20,250 bases of DNA, from positions 1 through 20,250 of the IMG/VR virus record IMGVR_UViG_3300035487_000975; one strand, given 5' to 3'. Position 1 is the stretch's first letter; every line of letters begins with the position of its first letter. Both the position numbers and the translations under genes were made by a program. This stretch comes from a virus. Below the pieces are notes generated by a model that was not told the origin of the DNA, searched no databases, and was given only the letters and a program-made list of their open reading frames with translations. Shown here piece after piece: positions 1 through 8,062 of this stretch.

Positions 1-3000
1 AATAAGATTAGTGGTGTTAAGGGTTCTAAAAGTACTACCAAAACATTATTCCTCAATGAGGATAAAAAAATAATGTCAAACTTCAAAGTTAACACTACTT
101 CTGATGAGATTAGACCTATAACAAATTTTGGGTTTAAACAGAGTTTATCCGTTCCAAATTATGGGAACATTAATTTAAGTGATTTTTACCTCTATCGTAG
201 CCCTAATAAACAGTTATTAACTGAAGGTAATTTAAATTATTATGATTATGATGGTTTGGTAAGGTCAAATCAGACTGTGTCTATTATGAATACACCTTAT
301 TTTATAAACTCACTACAGAGTTCAGCCGATAACTTAAGAAATTCTAGTGTGAACCCATTTATTGTCCCCGCTTATTTATTTATTAATAGTTTACCTTTAG
401 CGACACTTAGAGAAAAATTTACAACAAATAATAGTGGTTATGTTGACCCTATTAGTTTGGATTATATATTTAGTACAATTAAAAAGTTTGGGGGTATACA
501 TAAAGTACCTTATGCTTGGGTTCTAAAGATTGGTTCTGAGTGGCATAGATATAAAAAGTATATTGAAAGTAATGTTGATATATTAACTAATTCTTGGAAT
601 AATTTTGATGAAAACTCAAATTATGACCCAATTACTTCTTCACCTGATAAGAAATATATTCTAAATATAAATGGTTCTCCATATGATATGGTGATGGAGG
701 AAACTGTACCAATTACATATAATTCGATATTAAAAAATGTTACAATGATTAATACCGGGTTTTACCCTAAATTAATTAACGATTTTACTTTTTTATATGA
801 TGGTGTGGATGTTTTCGGTGGTTATACTGATTCGGATATACAATCGGGTATTGATACAAATTTGGATATGACATTTGTAGATGATGCGGTTATAAACTAT
901 AGTAGTTCATTTGAAGATATTAAAGTAGTTCCGTGGAGTGTTTTTTATAAAAGTAATGATGGTGAGTCATCATTTATAATACCATCAAATGGTTCTTTAA
1001 TTAATCAAACTAAAGATGAATGTATTGATATCAATGGTGTCATGAAATTTGATATAAAAAATAATCAATCAATGTATAATGGTTCGGTTCGGTTATTTTG
1101 GTCGGCCCCTAATTATGGGTATTTCGACAATAGTAAAGTTGTTAAACCTGAGTATAACCAACATATTAAAAAGGTTTATTCTGATGAATCTAACACTATC
1201 ACTATCAATGTTTTAGGGTCAAACGTTAGTTTACCAAGCCCACCCCAAAACTTTTCAATTAATGGGCTCGTTGAGGAATATAGTAATATTAGTGAAATGT
1301 TTTCGGCTTTTGAAAAAGACGTCATGGACCAATTTGAAACTGTGTTTTTAAAGTTTACTGAAAGTAGATTTGATTATTTAGGTGACCCTTTTTCTGTAAC
1401 TCAATCTACAAATACAAGTGTAGAACAATTAATAGAAAGTGAATCACCTTCCTTTAATGGTCATTTTCAGAATTTCCATCTTATGTTTATCGATATGTTT
1501 AAGTCACCTAAGGTAACTTTAACGACAGGTGAAGAAACAGTTGGTAATTCACAGAACGACCAAATGGGGAAAATAACCGATTACCTATCAAAATTTTTGG
1601 ATTATGATGTCGCTTTCAAATATGGTAACCCTGGTCTTTTTGATAAAAAACTTTTTTATTCTTTTGCAACGAGACTCTCAAATACTATGAGGATAGTTGA
1701 TGGTTATACTTGGAATCAATACACATTATCTACACCAAACGCATTACCAACAGGTAGTAATAGTACGACTCTTGTATCTTCTAAACTTACCTACCCTACT
1801 GAGTGGGTAGATTTAGAATTATATGTTGGTTTTTCAGATATTCCTGAGTTAGAGTATGATGATGACGGTTCTTATATTACCGATTTTTTTGTTGATAATA
1901 ATATTGCGTTTGAATCTCAAAATATTAAAGATTTTTCTCCGATAATTAAAATATATGCAACCCAAAAGTTAGCTGATGCAACAATGACTTCGTCAAAGTT
2001 TGAGGTTTTAATGGATACGTATTTAAATGACGTCGATAGTTTTCAAAATAAAATAACAAATAATTTAGTCACTAAATTAAAAGCTAGTTTGCCGGATGTG
2101 GATTCTACGACTTCACTTAATAAAAAAAGTGTTATTGAGGGTGACCAAACTAAAGTAGAGTTATATGAAATATTTAAAGCTCTAAATGATAAATGGATTG
2201 CCGGAAATGACTTTTCGTCTAATAAGACTCTATTTGAAGATGTCTTATTATTAGATAGGGCAAGTCGAGACATTGGGGATAAGGTTTTTGTTGATATATA
2301 CAAGTTAAAAGATTCTTTATTTGATATAGAAAATTCTTCAACGGTTGATATGTTAACTTTCATAACAGGAATTTTATTAGAAAATGGTTTTAATGTAATG
2401 AACCTTCCTTCGTATGTTAATTTTTATAATGTACAAGATGTTGTAAAAAATCCCGTACCTAAATCAGAAGATACTTTAGAGATTGCTAATACTTTATTTG
2501 GTACATTCGCGAACGTTGATTATAGAAATTCGTCGACTAAGTTAGTTTGTTTTTATGGTAATAAGGGTAGTTCGGTTTTAGATTTAAAAGATAATGTTGA
2601 TTATAGGTTTAAGAGTGATGCTTTTGATTTACGTAGAAAAAGTGATAATCCATTACTTGACGATATTAAAGAGGATAAATCAGATTATGCTACTTCTAAT
2701 AAAGTAGTTGGGTTTAATGTTGATATAGGACCCCAAAACCAATCAATTTTTACTTCCTTTAGAGTTTCACAAGACCCAGGAAAGGCCACTTACGAATCTA
2801 TCGAGGCTACAAACTCGTTAGTTAATGGTAACCGAAGAGGTGGTTCCACACAAAACTTATCGTTATATAATCTTTATAAAAATAGAAGTTATCAATGTGT
2901 ACTTAGTATGATGGGTAACGCTGTGATGCAACCAACTATGTATTTTAACTTAAGAAATGTGCCTATGTTTAACGGGCCTTATATGATTACAAGAGTTGAC

Positions 3001-3783
3001 CATGTTATTAGCCCCGGTACTTTCGAAACCATTATTGAGGGAACTAGACAACCGACAGCAGGATTACCTAAAGTCGATTCATTTTTACAAACTTTAAGAG
3101 CTAATTTATTAAACAGTATACTTGATAAAAATCAAGATAGAATAGCCACCACTAGTACAACTAAATCAGGAACAACTGATTCTAATGTTATATCTCAAAA
3201 AGATGGTATTGTTAATGATTTAACTAATCAACCTAACAAAAATGTTTCTAATGTGAGTAATTGTGAACCTAATTCTAATGGTGTATATAGTGGGTTTGAT
3301 ATAGTGACACCATCTTTGACTAAAAGTAGTTATAATGATGTTAAGGTTAATATAGATACTACATTAGGTTCTAATAATAGTAATCTTAAATATATTATAT
3401 TCGCCTCAATATATTTAAAATCAAAAACAAACGACAAGTTCACATCTTATGATAATAATTTCTCAGGTGTTGATATTAAGGAGAAGTACTCTCAAGGTAT
3501 TGTTAATCAATATATGGCAAGTAAAACTTTTTATTGTTCTAAAACTAACACTCCATACGTTTCTTTTAATAGTTTAAGTGACAACGTTGGTTTACTTAAA
3601 AGTAGATGGGAAAAAAGAGTTGATAATGTAACTAAAGATAAGGTTAGCGTAACTAAATTCTTAATATTGAATAGTGGTCCGGTAACTCTAAAAGAAAATG
3701 TTTACAGTGATATGGACAAATTAGATAGGGAAAATATAGAGGCTTCAGTTGAAAAATCTATTATTTTATATGATGTTGTATAA
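1..3783 (+). CDS. Large tail/baseplate-hub-like structural protein (5' end outside window)
   Basis: Probable virion protein of more than 1236 residues. An ATG lies at 73 after an A-rich leader, but the same frame is open to base 1. Its codons there follow the purine-N-pyrimidine pattern of the gene, so I read it as starting left of the window; initiation at 73 is the alternative. The protein is Asn/Ser-rich and has no signal peptide or membrane segment. Counting from the Met at 73, residues 955-993 (around YFNLRNVPMFNGPYM, then a VDH...PGTFET run) resemble the segment near the end of phage tail hub domains that reads 'G-Y-I-V-H-G-F-T'. That recognition is from memory and moderate. Residues about 1105-1236 form a separate C-terminal region that faintly resembles a glucosaminidase fold (see findings). 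It lies upstream of two small genes in a block ended by a terminator. The structural role is likely; the exact T4 counterpart is unknown. Confidence 0.7.
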   Translation, partial: NKISGVKGSKSTTKTLFLNEDKKIMSNFKVNTTSDEIRPITNFGFKQSLSVPNYGNINLSDFYLYRSPNKQLLTEGNLNYYDYDGLVRSNQTVSIMNTPYFINSLQSSADNLRNSSVNPFIVPAYLFINSLPLATLREKFTTNNSGYVDPISLDYIFSTIKKFGGIHKVPYAWVLKIGSEWHRYKKYIESNVDILTNSWNNFDENSNYDPITSSPDKKYILNINGSPYDMVMEETVPITYNSILKNVTMINTGFYPKLINDFTFLYDGVDVFGGYTDSDIQSGIDTNLDMTFVDDAVINYSSSFEDIKVVPWSVFYKSNDGESSFIIPSNGSLINQTKDECIDINGVMKFDIKNNQSMYNGSVRLFWSAPNYGYFDNSKVVKPEYNQHIKKVYSDESNTITINVLGSNVSLPSPPQNFSINGLVEEYSNISEMFSAFEKDVMDQFETVFLKFTESRFDYLGDPFSVTQSTNTSVEQLIESESPSFNGHFQNFHLMFIDMFKSPKVTLTTGEETVGNSQNDQMGKITDYLSKFLDYDVAFKYGNPGLFDKKLFYSFATRLSNTMRIVDGYTWNQYTLSTPNALPTGSNSTTLVSSKLTYPTEWVDLELYVGFSDIPELEYDDDGSYITDFFVDNNIAFESQNIKDFSPIIKIYATQKLADATMTSSKFEVLMDTYLNDVDSFQNKITNNLVTKLKASLPDVDSTTSLNKKSVIEGDQTKVELYEIFKALNDKWIAGNDFSSNKTLFEDVLLLDRASRDIGDKVFVDIYKLKDSLFDIENSSTVDMLTFITGILLENGFNVMNLPSYVNFYNVQDVVKNPVPKSEDTLEIANTLFGTFANVDYRNSSTKLVCFYGNKGSSVLDLKDNVDYRFKSDAFDLRRKSDNPLLDDIKEDKSDYATSNKVVGFNVDIGPQNQSIFTSFRVSQDPGKATYESIEATNSLVNGNRRGGSTQNLSLYNLYKNRSYQCVLSMMGNAVMQPTMYFNLRNVPMFNGPYMITRVDHVISPGTFETIIEGTRQPTAGLPKVDSFLQTLRANLLNSILDKNQDRIATTSTTKSGTTDSNVISQKDGIVNDLTNQPNKNVSNVSNCEPNSNGVYSGFDIVTPSLTKSSYNDVKVNIDTTLGSNNSNLKYIIFASIYLKSKTNDKFTSYDNNFSGVDIKEKYSQGIVNQYMASKTFYCSKTNTPYVSFNSLSDNVGLLKSRWEKRVDNVTKDKVSVTKFLILNSGPVTLKENVYSDMDKLDRENIEASVEKSIILYDVV

Positions 3784-3811
3784 TAAATTTAATTTTTTTC
3801 AGAATAAACGA

Positions 3812-3824
3812 TATTTATAATAAA
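3812..3824 (+). promoter_or_regulatory. Recurrent motif TATTTATAATAAA, possible late promoter (copy 1)
   Basis: This 13-base motif begins 21 bases before the ATG at 3833. The same 13 bases recur exactly ahead of the gp25-like gene, and a near copy precedes the giant protein at 16514. Placement before structural or unknown genes suggests a late-gene promoter element. That is inference, because AT-rich DNA yields such words easily. Confidence 0.35.
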
Positions 3825-3832
3825 AACAAAAC

Positions 3833-4057
3833 ATGGATTTAAAACTAATACTAGATAATTATTTGGGAAAAAACACCAAAATGTCTGAAAAAGATAACGG
3901 AGACGGGACTAAACAAGTGTGTGATTTGGATACAGGTGATTGTTATACTATAAGTATGAGAGATGGTCTGATTGAGAGAGTCGACAATACTATGAGAACA
4001 AATAAACGAATTCAGGTTGAGACTTCTAATGGAGTTAAACAACTATTAAACGGTTAA
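3833..4057 (+). CDS. Small protein of unknown function (74 aa)
   Basis: A 74-residue polar protein of no recognised family. Its middle reads DGTKQVCDLDTGDCYTI, with two cysteines five residues apart in what looks like a small beta hairpin, and the C-terminal half alternates in a beta-like way. No membrane segment or signal peptide is seen. The ATG is the only sensible start and follows an A-rich leader (TAAAAACAAAAC). The next gene begins 6 bases after its stop, so the two are probably co-transcribed. Position between a large tail gene and a terminator hints at a late or structural role, but this is weak. Confidence 0.65.
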   Translation: MDLKLILDNYLGKNTKMSEKDNGDGTKQVCDLDTGDCYTISMRDGLIERVDNTMRTNKRIQVETSNGVKQLLNG

Positions 4058-4063
4058 TTTAAT

Positions 4064-4708
4064 ATGGAAATTGATAAAAAAATATTATCGGAGATATCAA
4101 GATATAACTCTATTAATAACTACATTGTTGAACAAGAGGGTGAATTACCACCACCACCTGATGAAGAGCCGTTACCGGATGGTGAAGTTGGGGGGCCTAT
4201 GCCAGCTGAGGATGATTTAGGTGTTGAACCACCTATGGAACCTGAAACAGGTCAAACTATAGATATTAAAAATGACCCGGATGTTGATAAAATTAATACT
4301 GATGGTGATGTTGTTGGTGGTAGTGAAAACACGACTGATGGTGAATCTGAAGAATTGGAAATAACCGATTTGGTTAATTCTCAAAAAAACATTGAAACTA
4401 AACAGGATGATTATTTTGACAATTTATTTAAACAATTGGGTGACTTAGAATCTAAATTAGGTAGTATGGACAATATTGTTAACAAACTTAACAGTTTAGA
4501 AGATAAGATTGAAAAATATAGACCTAAAACACCTGAAGAGAAACTAGAGTTAAGAAGTATTGATTCAGGACCATATAGTCAGAAGTTAACAGATTTCTTT
4601 GTTGATAAACAAGAAGATATGGAGAAGTCAGGTAAAAATGAGTATATTTTAACTACTGACGATGTTGAAAATTTTACCGACGATGAAATCAGACAATCAT
4701 TTAGTTAA
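4064..4708 (+). CDS. Acidic coiled-coil protein, possible virion/prohead protein (214 aa)
   Basis: No family is recognised with confidence. Four parts are visible. Residues 1-23 are a short helix-like leader (ISRYNSINNYIVE). Residues 24-105 are a very acidic, Pro/Gly-rich, probably disordered stretch that starts with PPPPDEEP. Residues about 112-152 look like a coiled coil with spaced Leu/Ile (FKQLGDLESKLGSMDNIVNK). The C-terminal part is a conserved-looking segment beginning KTPEEKLELRSID and ending in acidic helices. The leader ends in I-V-E, which matches the (I/L)-x-E site cut by T4-type prohead proteases, so this could be a processed head or internal protein (inference). It follows the 74-residue gene by 6 bases and is the last gene before a strong hairpin terminator. 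Confidence 0.75.
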   Translation: MEIDKKILSEISRYNSINNYIVEQEGELPPPPDEEPLPDGEVGGPMPAEDDLGVEPPMEPETGQTIDIKNDPDVDKINTDGDVVGGSENTTDGESEELEITDLVNSQKNIETKQDDYFDNLFKQLGDLESKLGSMDNIVNKLNSLEDKIEKYRPKTPEEKLELRSIDSGPYSQKLTDFFVDKQEDMEKSGKNEYILTTDDVENFTDDEIRQSFS

Positions 4709-4736
4709 CCATACCACAATAATTTAAAATTTTAAG

Positions 4737-4763
4737 AGAGACCAATTAGGTCTCTTTTTTTTT
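4737..4763 (+). terminator. Rho-independent terminator
   Basis: A perfect 7-bp stem AGAGACC/GGTCTCT (4737-4743 with 4749-4755) has a 5-base AATTA loop and is followed by an uninterrupted run of T to about 4763. It lies 28 bases after the stop of the acidic protein and just before the next promoter, so it separates the structural block from the replication block. Confidence 0.9.
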
Positions 4764-4771
4764 AATTATAG

Positions 4772-4803
4772 TTTGACAAATCAGTAAATGTTTATTATCT
4801 TTG
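4772..4803 (+). promoter_or_regulatory. Bacteroidetes-type promoter for the gp32-like gene
   Basis: TTTGAC at 4772-4777 and TATCTTTG at 4796-4803 match the Bacteroidetes primary sigma consensus (-33 TTG, -7 TAnnTTTG), with 20 bases between TTG and TA. It directly follows a terminator and leads to the ATG at 4836. Transcription should start a few bases after 4803, so the upstream in-frame ATG at 4788 lies inside the promoter and cannot be the main start. Confidence 0.85.
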
Positions 4804-4835
4804 AAGTAATTAAACAATTTAAAACAAAAAAAAAT

Positions 4836-5696
4836 ATGTCAAACAACGCATTAGATGCTATCTTAAGTCAATATGAGAAAGCACAAAACTCGGGGAATTC
4901 CTCAAACAAAATGACTAGTGAAGAAAGACTAAAAAAGTATTTCGCCGCTATCCTACCAAAAGATGAAAAACAAGGACAAAGAACACTTAGAATCTTACCT
5001 ACATCAGATGGTTCTTCACCTTTTAAAGAGGTGTGGTACCATGAAATGCAGGTAGATGGTAAATGGGTTAAATTATATGACCCGGGAGCGAACGATAATG
5101 AACGTTCACCATTAACCGAAGTTTATGAAGCTCTAACTTCAACAGGAAAAGATTCTGATAGACAATTAGCATCTCAATATCGTTCACGTAAATTTTACAT
5201 TGTAAAAGTTGTCGATAGAGATAATGAAGCCGATGGGGTTAAATTTTGGAGATTCAAACACAACTACAAAAATGAAGGTATCTTAGATAAAATTATCCCT
5301 ATCTTCAGAACTAAAGGTGATATTACTGAACCTGAAAAAGGTAGAGATATTATCTTGGAATTAACTAAAGCTAAGGCTAACAACGGTAACCAATATACTG
5401 TGGTACAAACAGTTATGTTTGACGACCCATCTCCGGTACACGAAGATAAAGAAACTTCTGATGTGTGGGTAAATGACCCATCAACATTGCATGATGTTTA
5501 TGCTAAAAAACCGGTAGAGTATTTAGAGGCTGTTGCGAATGGTGAAACACCTAAATGGGATACGGTAACAGGTAAATATGTTTTCGGAGATAGTAGTCAA
5601 GGTGAAGTTTCTTTTGGGGGACAATCACAGAAAGAAGAGGTTAAGAAAACTGACCCACAATCGAAAGACTCTGCTTCAGATGATATGCCTTTCTAA
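4836..5696 (+). CDS. 32: gp32-like single-stranded DNA-binding protein
   Basis: Coats single-stranded DNA in replication, recombination and repair. The 286-residue protein matches the T4 gp32 layout: a basic, helical N-terminal arm; a core starting near residue 50 with TLRILPTSDGSSPF, then WYHEMQVDGKWV, corresponding to IRFLP and the HGF...GKW region of gp32; and an acidic, disordered tail from about 255. Two things are odd. There is no cysteine at all, so the zinc site of T4 gp32 is absent although the nearby His (69) is present. The protein also ends DDMPF, like the tip of bacterial SSB proteins. I chose the ATG at 4836 because the longer frame from 4788 overlaps the promoter, and AAAAAAAAAT precedes 4836. 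It is apparently a single-gene transcription unit with its own promoter and a terminator 20 bases downstream, which suits a highly expressed protein. Confidence 0.87.
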   Translation: MSNNALDAILSQYEKAQNSGNSSNKMTSEERLKKYFAAILPKDEKQGQRTLRILPTSDGSSPFKEVWYHEMQVDGKWVKLYDPGANDNERSPLTEVYEALTSTGKDSDRQLASQYRSRKFYIVKVVDRDNEADGVKFWRFKHNYKNEGILDKIIPIFRTKGDITEPEKGRDIILELTKAKANNGNQYTVVQTVMFDDPSPVHEDKETSDVWVNDPSTLHDVYAKKPVEYLEAVANGETPKWDTVTGKYVFGDSSQGEVSFGGQSQKEEVKKTDPQSKDSASDDMPF

Positions 5697-5715
5697 ATAA
5701 CGCAATTAATAACAT

Positions 5716-5752
5716 ATAACCTTCCACATAAAAATGGAAGGTTATTTTTTAA
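5716..5752 (+). terminator. Rho-independent terminator after gp32-like gene
   Basis: A perfect 11-bp stem ATAACCTTCCA/TGGAAGGTTAT (5716-5726 with 5735-5745) with an 8-base loop is followed by a T-rich run. It lies 20 bases after the gp32-like stop. Genes downstream are therefore reached by read-through or by an unseen promoter. Confidence 0.9.
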
Positions 5753-5762
5753 TTAGATAAAA

Positions 5763-5990
5763 ATGAAAATAATAAAATCAAAAACACTACAAGAAAAGAT
5801 TTACGAATCTTTGGAGTTAAAATATAAAACTGAAATGGCTGAAGCTGAGGTTATATTAGATTTATATTACAATAACCCTGTTGGGATTGGTGAACACCCA
5901 CAAATTGTTAAAGAAATTGATGACGCAATTGCTAAATTGGGTGAATCAAAAGATAAATTAAAGACACTACAGGAAACTTATAAAAAATAA
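5763..5990 (+). CDS. Small helical protein between gp32-like SSB and UvsX (75 aa)
   Basis: A 75-residue protein, probably two long helices. Residues 1-36 are an amphipathic helix. A turn at residues 37-46 reads NNPVGIGEHP, and a charged C-terminal helix is rich in Lys/Glu. The turn looks familiar from small conserved unknown proteins of T4-like phages, but I cannot name a function. It starts about 10 bases after the gp32 terminator run and 6 bases before uvsX, so it is probably translated with uvsX. By position it could be an accessory of SSB or recombinase (T4 keeps gp59 and gp33 next to gp32). That is context only. Confidence 0.7.
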   Translation: MKIIKSKTLQEKIYESLELKYKTEMAEAEVILDLYYNNPVGIGEHPQIVKEIDDAIAKLGESKDKLKTLQETYKK

Positions 5991-5996
5991 AATATT

Positions 5997-7001
5997 ATGG
6001 CAATAAAGAAAAAAACTGACTTCAAAAGTCTAAAACAGAAGTTTTCAACTTCGGCGAAATATAAACCACAAAGGTTTTTTGATATTGGTGAATCGTTCTT
6101 AGATGCCGTTGGTGTCCCGGGTCCGGCTATTGGTCATTTGAATATGTTCTTAGGTCATTCGGATACTGGTAAAACGACTGCTTTGGTTAAAACTGCTGTA
6201 GATGCTCAAAAGAAAGGTATCCTACCTGTTTTTATAATTACAGAACAAAAATGGTCTTTTGACCACGCTAAATTGATGGGTTTTGAATGTGAAGAAGTGG
6301 TTGATGAAGAAACAGGTGAGTTAGATTGGGATGGGTTTTTCTTATTTAATAATAACTTTAACTATATTGAAGAAATAACTGATTATATTAATGAGTTATT
6401 AGATTCACAACAAAAGGGTGAATTAGATTATAGTCTTTGTATAATGTGGGATTCTGTTGGTTCTGTACCTTGTAAAATGACGTTTGAAGGTAAGGGTGGT
6501 GCTATGCACAACGCTAGAACTTTAGCGGATAAAATTGGTATGGGTGTCAATCAAAGAATTTCAGGAAGTAGAAAGGCGGATTCAAAATATGAAAATACTT
6601 TAATTGTTGTTAATCAACCATGGGTTGAATTACCTGACAATCCATTCGGACAACCTAAAATAAAGGCTAAGGGTGGTGAAGCTATCTGGTTAAATTCTTC
6701 TTTAGTGTTTCTTTATGGTAATCAAAAAAATTCCGGAATTACAAAAATATCTGCGGTTAAGGATAAAAGGAAGATTAGGTTTGCTTCAAGAACAAAGGTA
6801 TCGGTTATGAAGAATCATATCAACGGTCTTGGGTATGAAGATGGTAAAATATTGGTAACACCACACGGTTTTCTTTCAGGTAAAGATACTACAGAAGAAA
6901 AAAAATCAATTGAGAAGTATAAGTTAGAAAACGCTGAGTATTGGAAAAAAATTATTGGTACTGATGGTGATTTTGACTTAAAAGAAGAAAGAGGAGAGTA
7001 A
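5997..7001 (+). CDS. uvsX: UvsX-type RecA-family recombinase
   Basis: ATP-dependent strand exchange protein for recombination-dependent replication and repair, working on gp32-coated DNA. The 334 residues contain Walker A GHSDTGKT at 53-60, a catalytic-Glu segment IITEQKW near 80-86 and Walker B LCIMWD at 147-152. A glycine-rich stretch around KGKGGAMHNAR-type residues (about 164-175) follows where DNA-binding loop L1 is expected, and VVNQPW near 203-208 corresponds to the end-of-strand NQ motif of RecA-like ATPases. The protein is shorter than T4 UvsX (391 aa), mostly at the ends. The start ATG is preceded by AAATAAAATATT. The C-terminus is acidic (DLKEERGE), as is common in recombinases. 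It sits in the canonical SSB-recombinase-nuclease-helicase neighbourhood. Confidence 0.9.
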   Translation: MAIKKKTDFKSLKQKFSTSAKYKPQRFFDIGESFLDAVGVPGPAIGHLNMFLGHSDTGKTTALVKTAVDAQKKGILPVFIITEQKWSFDHAKLMGFECEEVVDEETGELDWDGFFLFNNNFNYIEEITDYINELLDSQQKGELDYSLCIMWDSVGSVPCKMTFEGKGGAMHNARTLADKIGMGVNQRISGSRKADSKYENTLIVVNQPWVELPDNPFGQPKIKAKGGEAIWLNSSLVFLYGNQKNSGITKISAVKDKRKIRFASRTKVSVMKNHINGLGYEDGKILVTPHGFLSGKDTTEEKKSIEKYKLENAEYWKKIIGTDGDFDLKEERGE

Positions 7002-7020
7002 ATTTTTATAGTGAGAACCG

Positions 7021-8061
7021 GTGAGAAATCACCACAACAAAAAAAATGTGATTAAAACATTATTAGTCGACGGAAATAACCTACTTAAGATAGGTTTTCA
7101 CGGAGTCAAAGATTATTACCATAAGGGTAAACATATTGGTGGTATATGGCATTTCTTGAATACTACAAGACGTTTCATTGAGGAATATAATTATGATAAA
7201 GTTGTTGTTTTTTGGGATGGTGAAGATAGTTCTAAAGCAAGAAAAGATATATACCCTCAATACAAAGAAAACCGAAAAAAACATTCTGATTCAAATGAGT
7301 ATAAAGAAGAGTCTTTTACTGAACAAAAAGGTAGGGTCAAACTTTATTTGGAAGAAATGTTTATTCGACAAATTGATGTTGACAATAATGAGGCCGATGA
7401 CTTAATTGCTTATTATTGTCAAATATCAAACAATGAGCACAAAACAATCTTTTCGGGAGATAAGGACCTTACTCAACTAATTGGGGAGAACGTCTCTGTA
7501 TACTCTCCAAACACAAGACAATTCTACCATAATGGTGATAAAATTAAGGGTAAAGATTATGAGTTTCCACACTCTAATATTATAACCCTTAAAATTTTTA
7601 CTGGCGATAAATCTGATAATATTGATGGAATATATTATTTTGGTGAAAAAACTTTAGTTAAATTCTTTCCTGAAATACTTGATAATACAGTTTCCGTTAC
7701 CGATATTTTAACAAAGGCTCAAAGGTTATTTGAGAATAAGGAAGGTGGTGCGGCTATTGAAAATTTATTGTCCGGTAAAACTAAAACGGGGATTCATGGG
7801 GATGAATTTTTTAAGGTAAATCAAAAAATAGTAGATTTATCAATACCTTTGATAACCGACGAGGGTAAAGAACTCGTAGAACTGTATTATACTGAAACTT
7901 TAGACCCTGAAGGTAGAGGACATCGAAATTTAATAAAAATGATGATGGATGATGGTATTTTTAAATATCTACCTAAAGGTGATGATAATTGGGTGTACTT
8001 TTTAACTCCATTCCTAAAGTTAACTAGAAAAGAAAAAAGAAATTTTAAACAAAATAAGTAA
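7021..8061 (+). CDS. rnh: 5'-3' exonuclease / flap endonuclease (T4 RNase H-like)
   Basis: Structure-specific 5' nuclease that removes RNA primers and 5' flaps in lagging-strand synthesis. The metal-binding acidic residues of the family are all visible: D17 in LLVDGNN, D66 in VVFWDG, E124/D126/D127 in NNEADDL, D147 and D149 in SGDKDL, and D196 and D199 in TGDKSDNIDGI, which begins the helix-three-turn-helix DNA-binding region. The basic arch segment YPQYKENRKKH is at 78-88. Its 346 residues are somewhat longer than T4 RNase H (305 aa). No in-frame ATG is near. The GTG at 7021 is used here, but a second GTG at 7048 follows an A-rich run like that of other starts in this genome and would also keep the catalytic core. 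The gene follows uvsX by 19 bases. Confidence 0.88.
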   Translation: MRNHHNKKNVIKTLLVDGNNLLKIGFHGVKDYYHKGKHIGGIWHFLNTTRRFIEEYNYDKVVVFWDGEDSSKARKDIYPQYKENRKKHSDSNEYKEESFTEQKGRVKLYLEEMFIRQIDVDNNEADDLIAYYCQISNNEHKTIFSGDKDLTQLIGENVSVYSPNTRQFYHNGDKIKGKDYEFPHSNIITLKIFTGDKSDNIDGIYYFGEKTLVKFFPEILDNTVSVTDILTKAQRLFENKEGGAAIENLLSGKTKTGIHGDEFFKVNQKIVDLSIPLITDEGKELVELYYTETLDPEGRGHRNLIKMMMDDGIFKYLPKGDDNWVYFLTPFLKLTRKEKRNFKQNK

Positions 8062-8062
8062 T

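Noticed and set aside
2043-2363. Antisense open frame of 106 codons within the large tail gene
   Set aside because: It lies wholly opposite a convincing coding frame, has no leader or promoter, and its product shows no family features. Low-GC coding DNA often leaves such shadows.
3781-3800. T-rich run after the large tail gene as a terminator
   Set aside because: There is a short T run but no stem before it.
3812-3819. T4 late promoter TATAAATA on the minus strand (reverse complement of TATTTATA)
   Set aside because: It would drive transcription leftward against all genes, with no minus-strand gene to serve.
4788-4835. Sixteen extra N-terminal codons for the gp32-like protein
   Set aside because: They overlap the -7 box of the promoter and lie at or before the expected transcription start. 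The ATG at 4836 has the usual A-rich leader.
7178-7405. Second + strand frame overlapping the 5' nuclease
   Set aside because: It is out of frame with a gene that carries all nuclease motifs, and its Ile/Leu/Lys-rich product looks like a frame shadow.
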